Below are positions 15,414-23,633 of a stretch of DNA of 36,998 nt, piece by piece. How positions within the stretch are numbered: the stretch's first letter is position 1; each line of letters starts with the position of its first letter. A model generated the notes under the pieces. It worked only from the letters and a program-made list of their open reading frames with translations. It made no database searches and was not told the origin of the DNA. The position numbers and the translations under genes are program-made. The stretch is from Candidatus Bathyarchaeota archaeon (lineage in GTDB: Archaea; Thermoproteota; Bathyarchaeia; Bathyarchaeales; DTEX01): positions 1 to 36,998 of the forward strand of contig JAGTQS010000004.1 in the NCBI GenBank assembly GCA_018397055.1. Direction: 5' to 3'.

Positions 15414-16427
15414 TTGGCTGACAAGCTTCAACTGGGAATTGTTGGTTGCGGTGGAATTGGAGTAACGCATCTAAAGGGACTTGTTAAGAACCCGTTTGTG
15501 GAACTCACAGCCTTCTGCGACGCAAACATAAACCAAGCTAGAAACGTTGCCCAACAGTTCCGTCCAGAAGCAAGGGTTTTTGACAATGCTGAAACCATGA
15601 TAAACGAGATTAAGCTTGACGTTTTGTACCTGTGCATTCCACCCTTCGCCCACGGCGTAGAGCACACTGCGATTGACCGCGGAATCCCGTTCTTTGTCGA
15701 GAAACCTATTCACTTGGACCTTAACCAGGCGAAGCAGATTGCTTCGGAGATTGAAAGCAAAAAGGTTCTGACAAGCGTAGGCTACATGAACCGTTACCGA
15801 AAAGGCGTGCAGAGAGTCCGGGAAGTCCTCAAGGAGGATCCGCCTATTCTGTTGCTCGGAGGCTGGGTTGGGGGAACGCCGAGGTTTGATGCTTCTGCCC
15901 CCAGTTTTAGCTGGTGGGTTGACAAAGCAAAGAGCGGGGGACAATTTCACGAGCAGGTTACGCATACGGTTGACCTTGCACGTTACCTTTGCGGCGAAGT
16001 AGCTGAGGTTCACGCATACTCAGCTCGTGGACTTAACAAGGGAACTGCGCCTAACTATAACATTGAAGACGCAAGCGTCGTGGGTTTGAAATTCCGTAGC
16101 GGCGCAGTTGGGGCTTTGTGGGCTTCGTGTTCAAGCAATGCGGGAGAAGGTGGTGTAAGCCTAACCATATATGGTTTGAGGACGACGGCTTTGTTCACCA
16201 AGTGGGAGCACAACTTGAGGTTGCTACAGGTTGACAAGTGGCACGAGGAGATTCTAGGCGAACCCAACATCTTCGAAATTGAGGATTACGCTTTCATCGA
16301 AGCCGTACGTTCATGCGACGAGTCAAAAATCCTTTGTCCATATTCAGACGCGGTGAAGACGCTTGAAATTACTTTGGCGGCTAACACGTCTATGGAGACG
16401 GGCAAGCCGGTGAAAATCTCTGGCTAA
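15414..16427 (+). CDS. Gfo/Idh/MocA family oxidoreductase
   Basis: A 337-residue NAD(P)-dependent sugar or inositol dehydrogenase-type protein. The N-terminal Rossmann motif is GIVGCGGIGVTHL (8-20), the conserved EKP is at 96-98 (FFVEKPIHL), and the C-terminal alpha/beta domain contains GGQFHEQVTHTVDLARYL, which carries the His-x-x-Asp-like active-site region. The start is TTG at 15414, well supported by GGAGGTG seven bases upstream and the absence of an ATG. It follows the epimerase gene by 18 bp and precedes a second Gfo/Idh protein by 77 bp; identity between the two oxidoreductases is low, so they are not a recent duplication. The substrate cannot be stated. Confidence 0.85.
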   Translation: MADKLQLGIVGCGGIGVTHLKGLVKNPFVELTAFCDANINQARNVAQQFRPEARVFDNAETMINEIKLDVLYLCIPPFAHGVEHTAIDRGIPFFVEKPIHLDLNQAKQIASEIESKKVLTSVGYMNRYRKGVQRVREVLKEDPPILLLGGWVGGTPRFDASAPSFSWWVDKAKSGGQFHEQVTHTVDLARYLCGEVAEVHAYSARGLNKGTAPNYNIEDASVVGLKFRSGAVGALWASCSSNAGEGGVSLTIYGLRTTALFTKWEHNLRLLQVDKWHEEILGEPNIFEIEDYAFIEAVRSCDESKILCPYSDAVKTLEITLAANTSMETGKPVKISG

Positions 16428-16504
16428 ACTTCTTTCGGCAAGATTGTTCCTATGTTAGGGAAGTAATTTAAGATTTAATGCATATTGTGGGTTAAGGTGG
16501 TTTC

Positions 16505-17605
16505 TTGGATAAGGTTCGGTTCGGCGTGGTTGGAGCGAAGGGAATTGGCAGGACACACATGGAAAGCATTGTTTCATGCGGTAACGCTGAGCTTGTCGCC
16601 GTAGCTGACATTAACGAGGCAGCTGGGAAAGAAGCAGCTTCGAAATACGGTGTTAAGTGGTTCATGGACTACGAGAAGATGCTTGAACAAAAGGACATCG
16701 ACGCAGTTTCCATCTGCACCCCGCACTTTCTTCACTGCAACATGGCTTTGAAGGCTCTTGAGTACAGCAAAAACGTTCTCGTTGAAAAGCCTATGGCAAT
16801 AACAGTAAGAGAAGCTGACAAGATGGTTGAGAAAGCTAAGACTACAGGCTTGAAACTTGGCGTGGTCTTCCAGTACAGAACTTTTCCAGTTAACCGAGAA
16901 ATCAAAAGGCTAATCGACGGGGGCGAAATTGGGAAAATCTACAGAGTCGTCATGGAAGCCTGCACTTTTAGAACTCAAGCTTACTATGAAAGCGATGCTT
17001 GGAGGGGAAAATGGAAAACCGAAGGAGGCGGCGCTCTCATAAACCAGACGATTCATAATATCGACCTGCTTCAGTGGCTTGTTGGGCCTCCATCTAAGCT
17101 TCAAGGGCAAATTGGCACAATGTACCACAATGTGGAAGTCGAGGACATAGCTTCCGCCACAATCAGGTTTGAGAACGGAGCCTTCGGAATCTTACAGGTA
17201 AGCATTGTTGACGCCCTAGACACATCAAGGCTTGAGATATGCGGCGAAAAAGGAAAAATCGAATCTAACGGCGAACACAAACGTGCAATCATGAGCAAAC
17301 CTCTTAAAGAATGCATCGCGGACAAGAAAGTCTGGGGCGGAAGACCTGAAAGCCAATGGCTGGAAATTAAGCCGAAAACAGAGGAAAAAGGCGGACACGC
17401 AACAGTCATTAAAGAATACTGCGACGCCATAATCGCTGGCAAGGAGCCTCCTGTTAACGGCGAGGAGGGACGGAAATCCATCGAAATCATTAACGCCATA
17501 ATTCTTTCTTCGTTTGAAGAAAAAACAGTTACCTTCCCCGTGGACAGAGACGCCTATGACAGGTTGATGCGGAGTCTGAGCGAAAAAGAGATGAGGCAAA
17601 AGTAG
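16505..17605 (+). CDS. Gfo/Idh/MocA family oxidoreductase
   Basis: A 366-residue oxidoreductase of the same superfamily: GVVGAKGIGRTHM (7-19) as the dinucleotide-binding loop, EKP at 94-96 (VLVEKPMAIT), and GGGALINQTIHNIDLLQWL, where the His of NQTIHNID is the expected catalytic residue. The TTG at 16505 is preceded by AAGGTGG (16494-16500). The upstream 77-bp gap contains an AT-rich element (taatttaagatttaat, about 16466-16480) that may be an internal promoter, so this gene could be expressed alone. With the epimerase and the first oxidoreductase it forms a sugar-processing set; whether all three act in one pathway is inference. Confidence 0.85.
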   Translation: MDKVRFGVVGAKGIGRTHMESIVSCGNAELVAVADINEAAGKEAASKYGVKWFMDYEKMLEQKDIDAVSICTPHFLHCNMALKALEYSKNVLVEKPMAITVREADKMVEKAKTTGLKLGVVFQYRTFPVNREIKRLIDGGEIGKIYRVVMEACTFRTQAYYESDAWRGKWKTEGGGALINQTIHNIDLLQWLVGPPSKLQGQIGTMYHNVEVEDIASATIRFENGAFGILQVSIVDALDTSRLEICGEKGKIESNGEHKRAIMSKPLKECIADKKVWGGRPESQWLEIKPKTEEKGGHATVIKEYCDAIIAGKEPPVNGEEGRKSIEIINAIILSSFEEKTVTFPVDRDAYDRLMRSLSEKEMRQK

Positions 17606-17631
17606 AGCAACACGACGTAAATTCGCCCTCG

Positions 17632-17643
17632 TTTTAAATTTTT
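17632..17643 (+). promoter_or_regulatory. TATA box for the purSLQ operon
   Basis: ttttaaattttt is centred about 24 bp before the ATG at 17662. That spacing implies a leaderless or nearly leaderless message beginning at that ATG and helps choose it as the purS start. Confidence 0.5.
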
Positions 17644-17661
17644 GTGTTAATAAGACTTAAT

Positions 17662-17937
17662 ATGAACTCAGCTTTTACTGTTTTTATGCGATATGTGGCA
17701 AGGGTTGAAGTAGGTCTTAAACCTGGTCACTCTGACCCAGAAGGCGAGACCACGAGGGATTCTCTTGCTGAGATGAATTACGCAGTCGAGTCGGTTAAGG
17801 TTGGCAAGGTATATGAGCTCTTTGTTGAGGCTTCATCTCTTGAAGAGGCGGAAAAGATGGTTGACGAGATGTGCCGCAGGCTTCTTGCAAATCCTGTTAA
17901 AGACAACTACAAGGTCAGCATAGAGGAAAGCCGATGA
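17662..17937 (+). CDS. purS: Phosphoribosylformylglycinamidine synthase subunit PurS
   Basis: PurS is the small dimeric subunit that bridges PurL and PurQ in the FGAM synthase complex of purine synthesis. The core YVARVEVGLKPGHSDPEGET and VGKVYELFVEASSLEEAEKM match the family. About 91 residues from the ATG at 17662; an ATG at 17686 gives the more usual 83 residues but has neither a ribosome binding site nor the correct TATA distance. A TTG at 17644 is less likely. The stop overlaps the purL start by four bases (ATGA), so translation is coupled. Archaea and Gram-positive bacteria keep PurS, PurL and PurQ as separate proteins, as here. Confidence 0.9.
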   Translation: MNSAFTVFMRYVARVEVGLKPGHSDPEGETTRDSLAEMNYAVESVKVGKVYELFVEASSLEEAEKMVDEMCRRLLANPVKDNYKVSIEESR

Positions 17938-20315
17938 GTCAACAAATTTACATCAGGAAAGATGCTCAATTCGAGCTCTTCGAGGTTAACATTCTCCACG
18001 CCGACGATAAGCAGCTCATCCAAATCAGCGAAGAAATGGGCTTAGCTCTTAACCTCAAAGAGATGAGGACAATCAAAAACTATTTTGTCCAAAAAAACAG
18101 GAACCCGACGGATGTTGAACTGCAAACCTTGGGGCAAACCTGGTCTGAACACTGTTTTCACAAAACCTTCAAGGGAACAATACTGACGCCTGAAGGCAAA
18201 AGGATTGACTCTCTTTTCAGAACATATATTGCTAAAGCCACGCTTGAGCTGAATAAGCCTTGGTGCCTTTCAGTCTTCGAGGACAACGCTGGCATAGTGC
18301 AGTTCCAAGACGACATCGCAGTCGCAGCGAAGGTTGAAACCCACAATCATCCTTCAGCCATAGAACCGTTCGGGGGAGCCGCAACTGGAACAGGAGGCGT
18401 AATACGCGACGTTCTCGGCGTGTGGGCTGACCCAATTGCGTGCACCGACGTTCTCGGTTTTGGTCCGCTTGATTACGACTACAACAAGTTGCCCTCAGGC
18501 ATAAAGCATCCGAAATACGTTTTCCGAGGAGTAGTTGCGGGAATAGGCTGCTACGGCAACAACATGGGCATCCCAACCGTTAATGGCGCAATCTATTTTG
18601 ATGAAAGCTTCACGGGAAACGTGGTCGTTTACTGCGGATGCATAGGAACTTTACCTATAGATAAGTACATAAAAAAGGCCAAGCCGGGTCACCACCTAGT
18701 TTTAGCTGGAGGACGAACAGGAAGAGACGGAATTCACGGCGTAACCTTCGCGTCGCTGGAGCTCACCGAAAAATCCGAAGAAGTTTCTAGGCCAGCTGTT
18801 CAAATTGCGAATCCAATTGAAGAGGAAAAACTCAAACGCGCCATAATCAAAATACGAGACCAAAAGCTAGCCTCGTCTATAACTGACCTCGGCGGAGGCG
18901 GACTGTCCAGCGCAGTTGGAGAGGCAGCTCACAAATATAGATGCGGAGCAAAAGTTGCTCTTGAAAAAGTTCCCTTAAAATACCCAAATATTCCGCCATG
19001 GGAAATCTACATTTCAGAGTCCCAAGAAAGAATGCTTATCACTGTGCCTAAAATGAACCTGCAAGATACGCTGGAAATTTTCGCTTCAGAAGACGTTGAG
19101 GCAACAGACATTGGAACCTTAACGACCGAGCAAGCCCTAAGGTTAACATACGATGGAACCGTCGTCGCCGACGTAGACATGGACTTTCTTTTTAACCCAC
19201 CGAAGATCACGAAAAAGGTCGAGTGGAAAAAAGTCGAGTACACTGAGCCAACCTTCAGCGAACCTGAAGACTTGACAAGCATCCTAGTTGATTTGTTGTC
19301 TTCGCCTAACATTGCAAGCAAGGAATCTGTGATCAGAACATACGACCACGAGGTTAAAGGAAACACGGTGCTCAAACCGCTGTGCGGAATACACGGCGGA
19401 CCAAGCGACGCCGCGGTCATCAAACCCCTAGACAACTCGTACAGGGGCCTCGTAATCTCGTGCGGCATAAACCCGCAGTACGGGAAAATCGACGCTTACT
19501 GGATGGCAGCCTCAAACATCGACGAAGCAATAAGAAATAACATCGCAGTAGGCGGACAAAGAATAGCCCTCCTCGACAACTTCGTGTGGGGAAGCCCAGA
19601 AAAACCCGACCGACTCGGCTCGCTTATGAAAGCCTGCGAAGCCTGCTACAATTACGCGAAAGGCTTTGAAACCCCATTCATCTCGGGAAAAGACAGCCTC
19701 TACAACGAGTCTCCATTAGGCCCCGTCACGCCGACACTTCTGATAACGGCGATTGGCATAATCCCTGACGTTCGGAAAACAGTTTCGATGGACCTGAAGG
19801 CTTCCGGAGACCTCGTTTACCTAGTTGGTCAAACGTACCCGGAGCTAGGAGGCTCTGAATACTATCGAAGGCTGGGATACATCGGATGTTCAGTTCCAGT
19901 CGTCAGGTTAAATGAAGCAAAAAGAACGATGGACAGAATCTCGAAAGCCATCGAGGCCGGCTGCGTGAAAGCTTGCCACGACCTTTCTGAAGGCGGATTA
20001 GCCGTGTCAGCGGCGGAAATGGCGTTTTCAGGAGACTTAGGAATGGATGTTTCATTAACAAGGTTTCCTCAGTCCGTGCCGATAACGAGAAACGATTTTG
20101 TCCTTTTCTCTGAGTCAAACAGCCGATTTCTAGTCGAGGTTCCAGAAAAAGCGAAAGAAGATTTCGAGGCTGCAATGAAAGGCTCAAACTATGCGTGCAT
20201 CGGAAGAGTCACAAAAGAAAAATGTTTGTTGATTCGTGGGCTAAACGGCGAACCTGTCATACAGGCAGACCTGGACATGCTGAGAGACGCGTGGAAAAAA
20301 CTCTTCGGGGGATAA
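17934..20315 (+). CDS. purL: Phosphoribosylformylglycinamidine synthase subunit PurL
   Basis: ATP-dependent synthetic subunit that converts FGAR and ammonia to FGAM, the fourth step of purine synthesis. The 793-residue protein has the small-PurL layout: SEHCFHKTFKG (71-81), ETHNHPSAIEPFGGAATG (135-152), GGGGLSSAVGE in the middle, ISGKDSLYNE, and HDLSEGGLAVSAAEM in the second AIR-synthase half. It is on the long side for the small form (usually 710-760), with spread insertions rather than a fused domain. The start codon is inside the ATGA overlap with purS. Ammonia is delivered by PurQ, encoded three bases after its stop codon. Confidence 0.97.
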   Translation: MSQQIYIRKDAQFELFEVNILHADDKQLIQISEEMGLALNLKEMRTIKNYFVQKNRNPTDVELQTLGQTWSEHCFHKTFKGTILTPEGKRIDSLFRTYIAKATLELNKPWCLSVFEDNAGIVQFQDDIAVAAKVETHNHPSAIEPFGGAATGTGGVIRDVLGVWADPIACTDVLGFGPLDYDYNKLPSGIKHPKYVFRGVVAGIGCYGNNMGIPTVNGAIYFDESFTGNVVVYCGCIGTLPIDKYIKKAKPGHHLVLAGGRTGRDGIHGVTFASLELTEKSEEVSRPAVQIANPIEEEKLKRAIIKIRDQKLASSITDLGGGGLSSAVGEAAHKYRCGAKVALEKVPLKYPNIPPWEIYISESQERMLITVPKMNLQDTLEIFASEDVEATDIGTLTTEQALRLTYDGTVVADVDMDFLFNPPKITKKVEWKKVEYTEPTFSEPEDLTSILVDLLSSPNIASKESVIRTYDHEVKGNTVLKPLCGIHGGPSDAAVIKPLDNSYRGLVISCGINPQYGKIDAYWMAASNIDEAIRNNIAVGGQRIALLDNFVWGSPEKPDRLGSLMKACEACYNYAKGFETPFISGKDSLYNESPLGPVTPTLLITAIGIIPDVRKTVSMDLKASGDLVYLVGQTYPELGGSEYYRRLGYIGCSVPVVRLNEAKRTMDRISKAIEAGCVKACHDLSEGGLAVSAAEMAFSGDLGMDVSLTRFPQSVPITRNDFVLFSESNSRFLVEVPEKAKEDFEAAMKGSNYACIGRVTKEKCLLIRGLNGEPVIQADLDMLRDAWKKLFGG

Positions 20316-20318
20316 AAA

Positions 20319-21137
20319 ATGGATCGTAACAATATTAAAGCGTGTATTGTGAGGGTTGGCGGAACAAACTGCGACGCTGAGACAAAAAGGTCCTTCGAGG
20401 AACTCGGCGTAAAAGCTGAGGTTCGACATTTATCTGAGATTGCGAAAAGCAACAACCTGCTTGAGTTCGACATCTTGGTGTTTCCAGGCGGATTCTCGTT
20501 CGGCGACTACGTTAGAGCCGGAGCCATACTGGCCAAAAGCTTTTCCGCTAAGCTCAACCGCCGCCTAAAAGCCTTTGTGGAAGAGGGAAAACCTATACTG
20601 GGCATATGCAACGGCTTCCAAGTTCTAGTTGAGGCAGGTCTTCTCCCAGCATTCAACGGAATCAGTAAATACCCAGAAGCAGCTCTGGCAACAAACTTAC
20701 CAATTGGCTTCAGATGCAGATGGGTGTATCTGAAACATGAGAACTCGGGAAAATGCGTTTTCACCAAGAAGATTCCTAAGGGAAAGGTTCTTCGGATGCC
20801 TATTGCCCACGCTGAGGGCAGGTTCATGTTCCCGAAAGACAGCGAAGGCAGCTGTCTTGAGAGGCTCGTGGACAACGACCAGCTCGTCTTCAGATACTGC
20901 GACGAACAGGGAAGAGGTGCAGGTGGAAAATACCCGTACAACCCCAACGGATCATTCTACGGCATCGCGGGAATCTGCAACCCAGAGGGAACCGTTTTCG
21001 GATTAATGCCTCACCCGGAAAGAGCCTTTTACGGTTGGCAACTGCCGGACTGGACGAAGGGTGAGAAGCCTTCAGAATTCGTCGATGGAAGGCTGATCTT
21101 CGAATCCGTTGTTGAACACGTAGCAGCTAAGCTCTAG
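20319..21137 (+). CDS. purQ: Phosphoribosylformylglycinamidine synthase subunit PurQ (glutaminase)
   Basis: Class I glutamine amidotransferase that releases ammonia for PurL. The catalytic triad is present: C97 in GICNGFQ, and H232 and E234 in MPHPERAF. The oxyanion region PGGFSFGDYVRAG (56-68) is typical of PurQ. At 272 residues it is longer than the common 220-230, as in the larger archaeal PurQ forms, with the extra length around 140-210. Only three bases separate it from purL, completing a purS-purL-purQ operon. The following gene begins 78 bp later and looks unrelated to purines. Confidence 0.96.
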   Translation: MDRNNIKACIVRVGGTNCDAETKRSFEELGVKAEVRHLSEIAKSNNLLEFDILVFPGGFSFGDYVRAGAILAKSFSAKLNRRLKAFVEEGKPILGICNGFQVLVEAGLLPAFNGISKYPEAALATNLPIGFRCRWVYLKHENSGKCVFTKKIPKGKVLRMPIAHAEGRFMFPKDSEGSCLERLVDNDQLVFRYCDEQGRGAGGKYPYNPNGSFYGIAGICNPEGTVFGLMPHPERAFYGWQLPDWTKGEKPSEFVDGRLIFESVVEHVAAKL

Positions 21138-21188
21138 CCCTGTTCACCGCATCGTTTTTTAACGATTAAATAATTCCTCGACGTAAAC

Positions 21189-21207
21189 GTACACAAACGG
21201 GGTGTAC
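21189..21207 (+). promoter_or_regulatory. Inverted repeat overlapping the ribosome binding site of the next gene
   Basis: GTACAC (21189-21194) and GTGTAC (21202-21207) are perfect inverted arms around aaacggg. The right arm overlaps the GGGGTG ribosome binding site (21199-21204) of the TTG-started gene at 21216. In RNA the hairpin could hide that site; in DNA it could be an operator. Six-base arms can occur by chance. Confidence 0.3.
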
Positions 21208-21215
21208 ACACGAAA

Positions 21216-22283
21216 TTGAGCAAGGATTACGGATCATTTTCTTGCAAGCCTAACCTGAAGGTAGCCATTTACGGCGTCGGATGGATTGGAGGCAGCATAG
21301 CGAGGCTTCTCTTAACAAAGAAGGGGCTGGAAATCGTCGGAGCCGTCGACTTCGCGCAGGCGAAGGTTGGACGAGACCTAGGTGAAATCGTCGGGGCTGA
21401 AAAACCCTTAGGCGTCAAAGTCACAAAGGACGCGGAAGAACTGTTTTCCACGGTTAAGCCTGACGTTGTTGTTCACGCAACCTCCTCGTATTTTAGAGAC
21501 GTGTATCCGCAGCTTGAGGAAATCGTGAAACACGGCGTAAACGTGGTTTCAACTTGCGAGGAGCTCTCGTATCCTTACTTTTCAAGCGGCGAACTTGCAG
21601 CGAAACTTGACGCTTTGGCCAAAAAACATAAAGTGGCAGTGTTAGGCACAGGTGTAAACCCAGGTTTCGTAATGGACACACTGCCAATAGTGCTGTCAGG
21701 CGTGTGCCAAGAAATCAGAAACATCAAAGTTGAAAGAGTCATGGACGCCAGTACGCGAAGGATGCCGTTCCAGAAAAAAATAGGCGCAGGACTAACAGTT
21801 GACGAGTTCCGCGAAAAAATCAGGAACAAGCAAATAACGGGCCACGTTGGTCTTGAACAGTCAGTTGCCATGATTGCTGACGCCTTGGGATGGAGCCTTC
21901 AAGCCGTCGAGTTAGGTGTCGTTGAACCCGTCGTGGCTGAAAAACCCGTGAAGAGCAAAGAGATAAAAGTTGAACGCGGAAAGGTTGCGGGTCTAAGGCA
22001 GTCCGCCCGCGGCATCATGCACAGTAAACCTGTCATCACTTTGTTGTTTGAGGCGTACATCGGCGCAGAGGAAGAATACGACTCAATCACAATTGAGGGC
22101 GTGCCAAAGATTTGTGAAAAAATCAGCCCATGCGTGCACGGGGACCTCGCGACCGCCGCTATTGTTGTTAACATGATTCCAAAGGTTGTCAACTCAGAGC
22201 CTGGGCTGAAAACGATGAAGGACCTTCCCCTGCCATCGGCGGTTCTAGGCGACATCCGACGAACCATTCTCCGTTTTGGTTAA
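21216..22283 (+). CDS. DapB-like / 2,4-diaminopentanoate dehydrogenase-like oxidoreductase
   Basis: A 355-residue NAD(P)-dependent protein with the Rossmann motif VAIYGVGWIGGSIARLL and the DapB-type second domain (VNVVSTCEELSYPYF, then GVNPGFVMDTLPI). This group is usually labelled dihydrodipicolinate reductase but is longer than true DapB (about 250 residues) and closer to 2,4-diaminopentanoate dehydrogenase of ornithine degradation. There are no neighbours from lysine or ornithine pathways, so the reaction is open. The start is TTG at 21216 with GGGGTGT ten bases upstream; no ATG is available nearby. It is on the same strand as purSLQ but has its own AT-rich leader and the inverted repeat described above. 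Confidence 0.72.
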   Translation: MSKDYGSFSCKPNLKVAIYGVGWIGGSIARLLLTKKGLEIVGAVDFAQAKVGRDLGEIVGAEKPLGVKVTKDAEELFSTVKPDVVVHATSSYFRDVYPQLEEIVKHGVNVVSTCEELSYPYFSSGELAAKLDALAKKHKVAVLGTGVNPGFVMDTLPIVLSGVCQEIRNIKVERVMDASTRRMPFQKKIGAGLTVDEFREKIRNKQITGHVGLEQSVAMIADALGWSLQAVELGVVEPVVAEKPVKSKEIKVERGKVAGLRQSARGIMHSKPVITLLFEAYIGAEEEYDSITIEGVPKICEKISPCVHGDLATAAIVVNMIPKVVNSEPGLKTMKDLPLPSAVLGDIRRTILRFG

Positions 22284-22306
22284 GGGTTTGCCTGCGGCTA
22301 AGGTGC

Positions 22307-23293
22307 TTATATGGGAGGCGCCACACGTTTTCTTTCTTCCAGCGGCATTTTTGTCCACTCTATGAATTGTTGAGACGGAGGCTCAGCCTCGTACAAGGCT
22401 TTTCTATGCGCTTCAAATAACGTGTTCTCTGTTCCAGCGTACTCAGCAGCGGTGACTATTCGATTTCCAACACTGGCTGCTTTGTCAATTGACGGCTGCG
22501 CGGTTTGCTTCCATTTTTCGTCTCTGAGAATGTGGTGGTCCAGGATTGTAACAGGCACGTTTTCCGCGACGACGTTAAGGTTCATCATCGCCTGCTCAAT
22601 GTTTTTTGGGTTAACCTTGTACTGGGCAAGGTAGATTGGCGGACCACCTATAATAGCCATCCTAGAGGTTTCTCTTACGACAAGCACAGCTGTTGTATCA
22701 GCCATGGGTCCTTGAACATCAGGCGCGTAAAGCACTCTTTCTTTTTTGTGTTCAATTGTTGTCATGAGAACCCACCCTAGCCCCGAGCCTTCCTCACCGT
22801 GGCTAACTGGAGCTGAAAACCTTATTGTCGTGTTTTCGAACTTGAAGGCTCTGCTGTCGGCGAACTCGAGCCTCGCAGCTTTTTTTCCAACAGTCCTGTG
22901 GAACATCCATCCTCGCTGCCTCTGGCTGGGGTTAATGTTCGCCTTGTAGCTCTTTGCGAAAACAATCTTTCCCGAGTATATCTTCTCAGCAATCTCAGCT
23001 GATGACCAGTGGTTAACCCAGTCGGTGAACGAAGGCGTGTGGTGGTCAAAATGGTAGTGGCTAACCGTGACGACATCAGCCTTTTCAGCTAGCTCCAGCA
23101 TCCTTGCCCTGCACTTTTTCAAGGCCAAGTATTCCTTAGGGTGGGGGGGCAGATTGAACCTGTTTGGGCATAGAGAGACGCCTGCGTCTAAAAGAATCTT
23201 TATGTCTGGGGTTTCAACGTATGTGCACATGGAACGAACGCCGAGGCTTTCGAAGGCAACGGGAACAACCTTGATGAAGCCCAGATTTTCCAT
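22307..23293 (-). CDS. UPF0282 family metallo-beta-lactamase-fold protein
   Basis: A 328-residue metallo-beta-lactamase fold with the metal motif SHYHFDHH (H79, H81, D83, H84) and an N-terminus (ESLGVRSMCTYVETPDIKILLDAG, residues 15-38) that is characteristic of the archaeal UPF0282 family. SLCPNRFNLPPHP and the late ILDHHILRDEKW are also family landmarks. Members are probably hydrolases or nucleases but have no assigned reaction. The start is the ATG at 23293; an internal Met is not needed. It is convergent with the DapB-like gene, with a 23-bp gap between stops. Confidence 0.85.
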   Translation of the reverse strand: MENLGFIKVVPVAFESLGVRSMCTYVETPDIKILLDAGVSLCPNRFNLPPHPKEYLALKKCRARMLELAEKADVVTVSHYHFDHHTPSFTDWVNHWSSAEIAEKIYSGKIVFAKSYKANINPSQRQRGWMFHRTVGKKAARLEFADSRAFKFENTTIRFSAPVSHGEEGSGLGWVLMTTIEHKKERVLYAPDVQGPMADTTAVLVVRETSRMAIIGGPPIYLAQYKVNPKNIEQAMMNLNVVAENVPVTILDHHILRDEKWKQTAQPSIDKAASVGNRIVTAAEYAGTENTLFEAHRKALYEAEPPSQQFIEWTKMPLEERKRVAPPI

Positions 23294-23437
23294 ACCAACA
23301 CCAAGCGTCTATCTGTCTTCAATGCCCTAAGGATTAGCTTCATTTCTTATCAAGGTTACCTTTCCTAAAAGTGAGGTTTAATGCACAACACTAAGAAGAG
23401 GTGTGGGTTCCACACTCAAGATCTACATCACGCTTAG

Positions 23438-23605
23438 TTCAGTAGGGTCAGAGCTGTCATCACCCACGAACAAAGCTATGGCCTAATTCGAAATAAAGTT
23501 TTTGCTCAAGATTACGATAGAAAGGATCCTGTTGTTCCTGCAAATTTTAAATTCGGTGAAAAAATTGTTCGCCGTCTGATTAGGCTTTTGAGAAGACATA
23601 AATAG
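23438..23605 (+). pseudogene. Orphan open frame without a start, possible gene remnant
   Basis: In the 340-bp stretch 23294-23633, the only gene-like signal is a 55-codon open frame after a stop at 23435, ending at TAG 23603. Its translation has a protein-like composition (HEQSYGLIRNKVFAQDYDRK, then KFGEKIVRRLIRLLRRHK), but there is no ATG, GTG or TTG near its beginning and no ribosome binding site. It may be the C-terminal remnant of a lost gene. I do not recognise the family. The rest of the gap shows nothing else. Confidence 0.25.
23598..23604 (+). promoter_or_regulatory. TATA box for the HypE-like gene
   Basis: ataaata lies 33 bp before the ATG at 23634, predicting a transcription start around 23627 and a very short leader. 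It overlaps the end of the orphan frame. Confidence 0.4.
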
Positions 23606-23633
23606 GCTTGGGCTTCCCTTTTTTCAATGTATC

